Source: JBAXEO01 sp963789515 (GTDB taxonomy: Bacteria; Actinomycetota; Coriobacteriia; Anaerosomatales; JAAXUF01). Taken from it: a stretch of DNA of 21,229 nt. The position numbers and the translations under genes are program-made. Position 1 is the first letter of the stretch, and every line of letters starts with the position of its first letter. Under the pieces are notes generated by a model. It was not told where the DNA came from. It saw only the letters and a list, made by a program, of their open reading frames with translations, and did no database searches. Below, piece by piece: positions 14,898 through 21,229 of the stretch. The stretch lies in the NCBI GenBank assembly GCA_963789515.1, contig CAWBKW010000010.1, forward strand, positions 1 through 21,229, read 5' to 3'.

Positions 14898-16145
14898 TCA
14901 GGTGAGCGGGCTGATCGGATCGTCGGTGGAGAGAGCCTCGTCGAGGCGCACCGAACGCGCGTTGGAACGTCCGCGGTCGAGCTTGGCGGCGTACGGCAGT
15001 GTGGTCAGGGCCACCACGCCCGCGATCACGGCGAGCGCGATCATCACCGGCTGGACGCCGAATGCCGCCGCAAGACCCGGCGCGAGCGCCAGAGGCACGA
15101 TCTCGCCCGCGCTGCGATGGACCTGCGCGGTGCCCATGACCCGGCCGACGTACTCCGGGGGCGCGTCGCTCTGCATGAGCGTCCTGAGCAGCGGTTCGGT
15201 GGCACCGATGACCAGACCCCAGAACAACGCGCCGAAGGCGATGACCCTCAGGTCGGGCGTTCCGACGTAGATCGCCGCCCCCGCTCCCATGAGCCCGGCG
15301 CCGATGGCAAGCCCGCGCGCACTCGTCGCCCTTCCCGGCAGCTTCGTCAGGAGGAAGGCGCCGATTCCGATGCCCAGGCCGAAGATCGAGTTCATGTAGC
15401 CGATCGTCTCGATGCCGGTACCGACGACGTCTCGGTAGAACAGCGGCTCCAGCGCGCCGAACGCGCCGAAGCTGAACCACATCAGGGTGCCCATGAGCAC
15501 GTAGTAGCGCACGCTCGGTATCCCGTAGGAGACCTTCATGCCCTCGACGAGGCTCGCGAATGCCGGCGGCTTGTCTCCGGACACCGGCGGAGTCGCGACG
15601 CCGAGAACGAGGAGCGCACCGGCGGTCGTGCAGATTGCATCGACGTAGAAGACGGCGTCCAGCGAGAACGTCGACGCGACGATGGCGCCCAGCGCAGGAC
15701 CCAACACGAAGGCGAGCGCCCCGGCGCCCTCGATCAACGCGTTGATCCCCTCGATGGTGTCGGTCTCGTTCGCCAGGTACGGTGCGAACGAGCTGGTAGC
15801 GGTCATGATCGGCGCCGTGGCCAGACCGAGGAGCGCGCACATCGCGATCAGTTGGTTCAGCGACCCGACGAAGGTGACCGCGAGGACGATGGGTACGTAG
15901 ACGAACTGCGAGCCCACGAGCACCCGCTGCGGGCCGAATCGGTCGACCAGCGAGCCGGCGATGAGCGCGCCCACCATCGAAGAGATGGCGAGGACCGCCA
16001 TAAGCAGCGCGATCTGACCCGGAGTCGCCCGGTAGGTGTAGGCGGCCATTCCCCACACGCCGATGAAGAACGCCGCCTCGCCGCCCATGCGGGCGATGAG
16101 GCGCGCCAGGGTCACGCGTGCGATGGCAGGGTTGCGCAAGAGCAT
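14898..16145 (-). CDS. MFS transporter, probable exporter (12 membrane segments)
   Basis: A 415-residue integral membrane protein with about twelve hydrophobic segments and a short cytoplasmic tail rich in Arg and Asp. Between the second and third segments is the major facilitator motif A, GSLVDRFGPQRVL (64-76). The N-terminal pattern (RNPAIARVTLARLIARMGGEA) and overall layout resemble the EntS/MFS_3 group, whose members export siderophores, antibiotics or other small molecules by proton exchange. The substrate cannot be predicted. The ATG at 16145 lacks a strong ribosome site; it follows the FAH-family gene by 44 bases, so both are probably cotranscribed. An alternative would be a later start, but that would cut the first membrane segment. 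Confidence 0.85.
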   Translation of the reverse strand: MLLRNPAIARVTLARLIARMGGEAAFFIGVWGMAAYTYRATPGQIALLMAVLAISSMVGALIAGSLVDRFGPQRVLVGSQFVYVPIVLAVTFVGSLNQLIAMCALLGLATAPIMTATSSFAPYLANETDTIEGINALIEGAGALAFVLGPALGAIVASTFSLDAVFYVDAICTTAGALLVLGVATPPVSGDKPPAFASLVEGMKVSYGIPSVRYYVLMGTLMWFSFGAFGALEPLFYRDVVGTGIETIGYMNSIFGLGIGIGAFLLTKLPGRATSARGLAIGAGLMGAGAAIYVGTPDLRVIAFGALFWGLVIGATEPLLRTLMQSDAPPEYVGRVMGTAQVHRSAGEIVPLALAPGLAAAFGVQPVMIALAVIAGVVALTTLPYAAKLDRGRSNARSVRLDEALSTDDPISPLT

Positions 16146-16189
16146 GGTGGGGCGGCTTTCAGTTCGAAGAAGTGCGGGGGACGATCAGT

Positions 16190-16969
16190 CTACAGGGCGA
16201 AGCTTCCGGCGTCGTCGCCGCCGACGACCTCGTTCTCGAGCGAGCCGACGTCCTCGATCCGGATCTCGACGCGATCCCCGACGCCGAGCGGGCCGATACC
16301 TCCCGGGGTGCCGGTGAGGACCACGTCACCCGGGACCAGCGTCATCACGCTGCTCACGAAGCTCACCAGCGTGTACGGGTCGAAGAGCATGTCGCTCGTA
16401 CGCGCGCTCTGCCGGATCTCGCCGTTGACCCGGGTCTCGATGAGCAGGTCGCTCGGATCCACGTCGGTCGCCACCCACGGGCCGAGCGGGCAGAACCCGT
16501 CGAATCCCTTGGAGCGCGACCACTGCCCGTCGACCCGTTGCAGGTCGCGCGCGGTCACGTCGTTGCCGCACAGGAATCCGAGGACACTCTCGGCAGCCTG
16601 TGCAGGCGTCGCCCGATGCGTCCGGCGGCCGATGACCACGCCCAGCTCGCCTTCGTAGTCGACGCGCCCGACGCCGTCGGGGATCGGGATGTGCTGCCCG
16701 GGACCGATCACGGACGTGGACGGCTTGATGAAGATGACGGGCTCGAGCGGGGTCTCGTGTCCCATCTCGGCGATGTGCTTGCGGTAGTTGAGGCCGACAC
16801 AGACGACCTTGGTGGGAGTGACCGGGCAGAGCAGGTGCGCGTGGACGAGCGGCACCACGCCCTCCGGCTCCCACTCGGCGAACGGCTCGTCGCTGAGCAG
16901 GGTGATCGAGAGGTCGTCTGCGAGTCCGTATCGGCAGTCGCCATCGTGAAGCAGACGAACCACGCGCAT
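16190..16969 (-). CDS. Fumarylacetoacetate hydrolase (FAH) family protein
   Basis: A 259-residue soluble enzyme. The catalytic FAH domain starts at about residue 54 with KVVCVGLNYRKHIAEMG and continues with IKPSTSVIGPG (81-91), the metal site YEGELGVVIG (105-114), CGNDVTARDLQ (134-144), KGFDGFCPLGPW (154-165) and TGTPGGIGPL (219-228). Family members bind Mg or Mn and hydrolyse or decarboxylate beta-diketo acids or act as oxaloacetate decarboxylases or hydratases; substrate assignment from sequence is not reliable. I chose the ATG at 16969, which has GGGAG six bases upstream. An ATG at 17020 and a longer open frame exist but have poorer sites and no family sequence. It lies 134 bases after cimA, with no terminator in between. 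Confidence 0.88.
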   Translation of the reverse strand: MRVVRLLHDGDCRYGLADDLSITLLSDEPFAEWEPEGVVPLVHAHLLCPVTPTKVVCVGLNYRKHIAEMGHETPLEPVIFIKPSTSVIGPGQHIPIPDGVGRVDYEGELGVVIGRRTHRATPAQAAESVLGFLCGNDVTARDLQRVDGQWSRSKGFDGFCPLGPWVATDVDPSDLLIETRVNGEIRQSARTSDMLFDPYTLVSFVSSVMTLVPGDVVLTGTPGGIGPLGVGDRVEIRIEDVGSLENEVVGGDDAGSFAL

Positions 16970-17103
16970 GCCACGCTCCCGAATCCATTCGAGCCGGTCT
17001 TGTCGTGGACTTGTTTCCATCGGCGTGGGGCCATCTCCTGCGAGTTTTCGGTGAACGGCGGGAACGGAGTGCTCAGGGCGCCTGCTCACGGGGCGGAAGG
17101 AGT

Positions 17104-18675
17104 CTACTCGACGCCCGTGTCGCCCGCTGACGAGATGCCGTACTCGAGCGCATCGACCAGCGCCTCCCATGAAGCCTCGATGATGTTCTCCGAGACTCCG
17201 ACCGTGCCCCAGCTCTGCTCACCGTCACCGGACTCGATGAGCACGCGCGTGATCGCGGCGGTGCCCTTCTTCTCGTCGAGTACACGCACCTTGTAGTCCT
17301 CGAGCTCGATGTTCGCCAGGGCCGGGTAGAACCGGCCGATCGCGATGCGGAGCGCCTTGTCGAGTGCGTTGACCGGACCGTTGCCTTCGGCGGTGGCGAT
17401 GTAGCGATGGCCGCCGACGAGGACCTTGATGGTCGCCTCGGTCATGACCCGCCCGTCTTCGCGCTTCTCGGCGATGACGCGGAAGGACTCGAGCGAGAAC
17501 GACGGCTCGTAGGTGCCGAGGCGTTTGCGGAGCATCACCGAGAGCGAACCGTCGGCCGCCTCGAAGGAGTAGCCGCGGTACTCGAGCTCCTTGATCGCGT
17601 CGAGGGCGGCGATCACCTGGTCGTTGTCACCCGACAGATCGATGCCAAGCTCGGCCGCCTTCATGGTGAGCGAGGCGCGGCCGGCCAGCTCGCTGACGAC
17701 GACACGCGCAAGGTTGCCCACGGCGGCGGGGTCGGCGTGCTCGTAGGCCTCGGGCAGCCGTGCCGCGGCGCTCGCATGGATGCCGCCCTTGTGCGCGAAG
17801 GCACTGGTGCCGACGTAGGGCTGGTACGGGTTCGGCGAGATGTTGGCGGTCTCGGCGACGAAGTGGCTCGTCTCGGTAAGAAGCTTGAGTTGCTCGGCCG
17901 AGAGCGCCTGATCGCCCATCTTGAGCACAAGCGAGGGGATGATGCTGATCAGATCGGCGTTGCCGGCGCGCTCGCCGTAGCCGTTCATGGTGCCCTGGAC
18001 CTGGGTGCAGCCCGCTTCGACGGCCACCAGCGAGTTGGCGACCGCACAACCGGCGTCGTTGTGAGCGTGGATTCCGAGCGGCGCGGTCAGCACGAGGCCC
18101 ATCTCGCCGACGATCTGCATCACCTCATGGGGCAGGGTCCCGCCGTTGGTGTCGCACAGGACGATCGCGTCGGCCCCTCCCCTCTCGGCGGCCGTGACGA
18201 CCTCGATCGCGTAGGTCGGATTCGCCTTGTAGCCGTCGAAGAAGTGCTCGGCGTCGAAGAAGACCGTGCGGCCCTGGGCCTTGAGGTAGACGACCGAGTC
18301 GTGGACCATCCGCAGGTTCTCCTCGAGCGTGGTGCACAGCGTCTCGGTGACGTGGATGTCCCACGCCTTGCCGAAGATGCAGAGCGCTGAGCAGCCTGTG
18401 TCGAGCAGCGCCCAGAGGCCCCGGTCGTCCTCGGCCGGCGTGTCCTTGGCGCAGGTCATCCCGAATGCCGAGATGACCGCCTGCTCGAGCTTCAGGTCGC
18501 GTGCGCGCTCGAAGAACTCGACGTCCTTGGGATTGGAGCCGGGGAAGCCGCCCTCGATGTAGTGGATGCCGAGCAGGTCGAGCTTGGCCGCGATGCGCAG
18601 CTTGTCCTCGACCGAGAGGGACATGCCTTCGCGCTGCGTGCCGTCGCGAAGGGTTGTGTCGTAGAGCGTGACCAT
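17104..18675 (-). CDS. cimA: (R)-citramalate synthase
   Basis: A 523-residue enzyme of the DRE-TIM family that condenses pyruvate with acetyl-CoA to (R)-citramalate, giving a threonine-independent route to 2-oxobutyrate and isoleucine. The barrel starts with YDTTLRDGTQREG (5-17, metal Asp6/Asp11 region), and carries HAHND (203-207, metal His203/205), GYGERAGNAD (232-241) and the HKGGIHASA loop. The C-terminal third is the LeuA dimer/allosteric domain, which usually binds isoleucine or leucine. The absence of extra N-terminal sequence and the presence of TCAKDTPAEDD and FFDAEHFFDGYKANP favour the CimA-type branch (about 525 residues) over 2-isopropylmalate synthase and homocitrate synthase. 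The ATG has GAGGAG seven bases upstream. It begins 109 bases downstream of the acylation pair and is first in a likely cimA-FAH-MFS transcript. Confidence 0.93.
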   Translation of the reverse strand: MVTLYDTTLRDGTQREGMSLSVEDKLRIAAKLDLLGIHYIEGGFPGSNPKDVEFFERARDLKLEQAVISAFGMTCAKDTPAEDDRGLWALLDTGCSALCIFGKAWDIHVTETLCTTLEENLRMVHDSVVYLKAQGRTVFFDAEHFFDGYKANPTYAIEVVTAAERGGADAIVLCDTNGGTLPHEVMQIVGEMGLVLTAPLGIHAHNDAGCAVANSLVAVEAGCTQVQGTMNGYGERAGNADLISIIPSLVLKMGDQALSAEQLKLLTETSHFVAETANISPNPYQPYVGTSAFAHKGGIHASAAARLPEAYEHADPAAVGNLARVVVSELAGRASLTMKAAELGIDLSGDNDQVIAALDAIKELEYRGYSFEAADGSLSVMLRKRLGTYEPSFSLESFRVIAEKREDGRVMTEATIKVLVGGHRYIATAEGNGPVNALDKALRIAIGRFYPALANIELEDYKVRVLDEKKGTAAITRVLIESGDGEQSWGTVGVSENIIEASWEALVDALEYGISSAGDTGVE

Positions 18676-18784
18676 GGGTGGACTCCTCGGCAGGTCCGAT
18701 GAACCGATGAGTCACAGTCTAACGCAGCATCCCCGACCGACGTGTCGTCGTGCCGAGCAACCGCGGCGCGAAGCAGACCGTCGG

Positions 18785-19751
18785 CTACTTCGGCGCCTGG
18801 CCCTCCCGTGCGGACAACAATCCCTTAGCTAGCCGACGTGTGTGGGCGAAGACCGCGTCGCCATGCAGATGGTTCCCGGAGTCGAAGAACGAGTCCACCG
18901 GCAAAGACTCCTGCCGAGGGAGAGCCGAGTGGGGTCACGCCTGCCCTGCGCTCGATGTCGGCGGCCGTGCGTTCGAAGACCGAGCGGATTCAGCGCATAG
19001 CGAGCATCCGGAATCGGGGGTGGCATGTAGTAGACCTCGGCGCCTCGCTCTCGCGCGCGAGCAGGCGAACCTCGGATGGCTTCAGGTTCCGCGCGTAGTC
19101 CTCCTCGTCAACGTGCGCAACGAGCTCCTCATCCTCGGCTCGTAGGTGGACTCGAGCTCGGCTGCCGGACCGGTTGTCGCCATAGGAGTTGAAGGCGGAG
19201 CGATAGTAGACGCCCCCCGATCCCAGCGCCGGGAACGACGTTGCGCAGTGCGTTGACCGCGACGTCGTGCAGCATGACCGGCGGTTGCTCGAGCACTGCC
19301 GATCGCAGTGTCGGCCACCAGTGTCGTCGCTCCACGAAGCGGCGGGCGCTCGGAGCGAAACGAAGGATCTCGGCGATGGTCAGATGGTTCGGCTCGTCCC
19401 GCCACACGATGTCGTACTCGGGAGACAGCACGACAACGTCACCCTCCCGCAGTCCATCGAGCGCCTCGTTGAGCATGAAGTCCAGTCCGAGTCCGGCGTG
19501 CAGGCCCATGTTGACGACGCTGTACTCGCCGCCGAGCTCTTGCTCGAGTGTCGGCGAGTCAATACCGAACGCGAGCCCGGAGCCACCGACGAGCACCAGC
19601 CTCGGCGACGGGGCTTCCTTCAGCAGGCGCTCCTTGTCCAGCACGGTCGCGTGCAGGTTGTTCGGTGGCAGCGACAGCAGGATCAGCACGGCGAGAACGC
19701 CGAGCTGAACGAGCGCGAAGATCGACTGTCGAGCCAGACAAAGCGCTTCAT
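18785..19751 (-). pseudogene. DltD-like SGNH acyl-transfer partner, broken by several frameshifts
   Basis: Pieces of one protein can be followed in three frames. It probably starts at ATG 19751 (MKRFVW), ten bases after the MBOAT stop. It then reads on as the membrane anchor LARQSIFALVQLGVLAVLIL and the SGNH segment LVLVGGSGLAFGIDSP; next come GVYYRSAFNSYGDN, GAEVYYMPPPIPDARYALN and SVFERTAADIERRAGVTP. It ends as PVDSFFDSGNHLHGDAVFA, with the Asp-x-x-His-like motif, and a TAG at 18785. The frame changes at about 19733, at 19213-19218 (six-base G run), at 19047-19060, at 18986-18987 and at 18918-18920. With these repaired the product would be about 322 residues, normal for an extracytoplasmic DltD/AlgX-like partner of an MBOAT acyltransferase. 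The clean protein segments between breaks and the homopolymer sites suggest poor sequence quality; genuine decay is the alternative. Confidence 0.7.
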
Positions 19752-19760
19752 GCTCTGCCT

Positions 19761-21211
19761 CTAGAAGTCGAAGTAGATGAATCGGCCGGGGGTCAATGGC
19801 TGCGAGAGCAGGACCGTGATCCACACGACGGCGGTGTAGGCCATCCAGCGAACCACTCGCGGGGCCGCCTTGAACTCGAGCGGGCATTCTCGGCGCCGCT
19901 GGATCCACTCGACCACGAAGAACCCGAGCATGACAACGACCAGAAGGACGCGCGTGCTCGGGAACAGCGCGATCGGTGCGAGCCAATCACTCGCTGCCGA
20001 GGGCCATTTCAGCATGTTGCCCAGGATTCCTACTGCCTCGCTGACCGAAGCGGACCTGAAGAACACCCATGAGACGGTGATGAACGCGAAGGTAGCAAGC
20101 ATCCGGCCAGCGGCCGCGAGTGTGAGTCGCTCCCCTCCCGGGGTCTCAGTGGCCTTGAGCACCGGCCTCGTGCGAAGCGCCGTGAAGCACACGGCGACGC
20201 CCAGCATCCCGCCCCACACGAGGAAGGTGGTGTTCGCGCCATGCCAGAGTCCGCTCAGCAGGAACGTGAGCATGACGTTGACTACGAGACGGGCTTTGCC
20301 GACCCGGCTCCCGCCGAGCGAAATGTACACGTAGTCCCGAAACCAGCTGGAGACCGAGATGTTCCAGCGCCGCCAGAACTCGGCCACATTCTGCGAGAAG
20401 TACGGATACGCGAAGTTGCGCACGGTCCTGATTCCCAGGAGCCGGGCCAGCCCCGTCGACATGTCGGTGTAGCCCGAGAAGTCGCAGTAGATCTGAACGC
20501 TGAAGAGCACCGCGCCGACGATCAGCACCGGGGCCGATTCCGTGCGCCAGTCGCCAAACGCCTTGCTGACAGAGAAGGCGAGCCCGTCGGCGATCGCGAC
20601 CTTCTTGAACAGGCCCCAGAGCAGCATCCGCGACCCCTCGACCGCCATGGCGTAGTCGAACTTCCGCGCTGTGGCTATCTGCGGCATCAGGTCGCCGGCG
20701 CGGTCGATCGGACCGGCGAGCAGCTGCGGGAAGAACGCGACGTAGGTGGCGAAATCAAGTGCGGATCGCGTCGCGGGAGTGCGGCCTCTGTACACGTCGA
20801 TCAGGTAGGACATCACCTTGAACAGGTAGAAGCTGATGCCGACGGGCAGCAGCAGGCTCAGCGTCGGCGGATCGACTCCGAATCCCAGCGTCGAAAGCAG
20901 CGCTCCGGCGCTCGATGCGAAGAAGCCCAGGTACTTGAACACACCGAGGACGCCGAGACACAGCGGCAAGCCGACGACGAGCACGGTCTTGCGACGGGCC
21001 GCGTCTTCGGCGGTCGAGATAGCCGGCCGGCGATGAACCCCACCGCAGTCGCTCCGGCCAGCAACCCGAGAAAGCGCACGTCGAAGGTCGCATACAGCCC
21101 GTAGCTCGCGACAAGCAGAAGCCACTTGCGCGCGGTCCCGCTCGACAGCGCCCAGTAGCCGGCGAAGACGAGCACGAAGAACAGGTAGAACCCGACGGTG
21201 ACGGGCGCCAC
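19761..21211 (-). CDS. MBOAT-family O-acyltransferase (AlgI/DltB-like), with one frameshift near the N-terminus
   Basis: A polytopic membrane enzyme that moves acyl groups across or onto surface polymers. The start is GTG 21211, directly after an in-frame TAG and nine bases from GGAGGT, so the 5' end is complete. The first part reads VGFYLFFVLVFAGYWALSS and KWLLLVASYGLYATFDVRF, typical of AlgI/PatA proteins. Around 21018-21026 the frame changes by a missing base (after FIAGRL), and family sequence continues as ISTAEDAARRKTVLVVG. Further on come FPQLLAGPIDRAGDLMPQ, QIYCDFSGYTDMSTGLARLLG, FWRRWNISVSSWFRDYVYI and LSGLWHGANTTF with the catalytic-type histidine at about residue 324. The repaired length is about 483 residues, normal for the family. 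It is followed ten bases later by its DltD-like partner. The acceptor polymer (capsule, cell-wall glycan or teichoic acid) is unknown. Confidence 0.85.
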
Positions 21212-21229
21212 CTAGCGAGCACCTCCGGA

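Noticed and set aside
15117..16658. 513-codon plus-strand ORF across the MFS and FAH genes
   Set aside because: It runs antisense through two well-defined genes and their gap without any family sequence.
16970..17170. Longer N-terminus for the FAH-family protein
   Set aside because: The added residues are Arg/Pro-rich without homology, and the ATG at 16969 has a well-placed GGGAG.

Overview
This is about 21 kb of high-GC chromosome from a Gram-positive-type, probably actinobacterial organism. A Coriobacteriia-like lineage is my best guess. The grounds are GC-rich third codon positions, many GTG starts with clear GGAG-type ribosome sites, a short-form HisG paired with HisZ, a YerC/TrpR-family regulator, a citramalate synthase and a GAAC-N4-GTTC (Gram-positive LexA type) box. 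The lineage call is inference. Almost everything is on the minus strand, so transcription runs from high to low coordinates. No tRNA, rRNA, CRISPR array or insertion sequence was seen.

Layout in the direction of transcription. (1) 21211-18785: an MBOAT O-acyltransferase followed by a DltD/SGNH-like partner, a pair expected to acylate a cell-surface polymer; both reading frames are interrupted, the second at about five points. (2) 18675-14898: (R)-citramalate synthase (cimA), a fumarylacetoacetate-hydrolase-family enzyme and an MFS transporter. (3) 14767-10997: a YerC/TrpR-family regulator (probably HisR) directly followed by dnaE, with a LexA-like box upstream. (4) 10980-3830: a histidine operon hisZ-G-D-C-B-H-A-F with start and stop codons overlapping at nearly every junction, driven from a promoter buried in a 12-bp-arm palindrome that is the likely HisR operator. 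(5) 3768-455: a membrane protein resembling an M48/HtpX peptidase but lacking the HExxH motif, with a C-terminal zinc ribbon, then hisI, hisE and a lipoprotein polysaccharide deacetylase. (6) On the plus strand at 249-383, a 44-residue double CxxC zinc-finger protein closed by a strong terminator.

HisG, HisZ, HisI, HisE, HisA, HisH/HisF, HisB, HisC and HisD supply every step of histidine synthesis except histidinol-phosphate phosphatase, which is not in the window. The regulator gene lies one gene upstream of the operon it probably controls, with dnaE between them.

The main irregularities are single-base frame breaks in hisZ, dnaE, the MBOAT gene and (several) the DltD-like gene. Most look like one extra base in a homopolymer, which suggests sequencing error. 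The dnaE break is different in one respect: it has the layout of the prfB +1 recoding site (GGAGG, two bases, CTT, C, then GAC restoring the frame), so it deserves a direct check.
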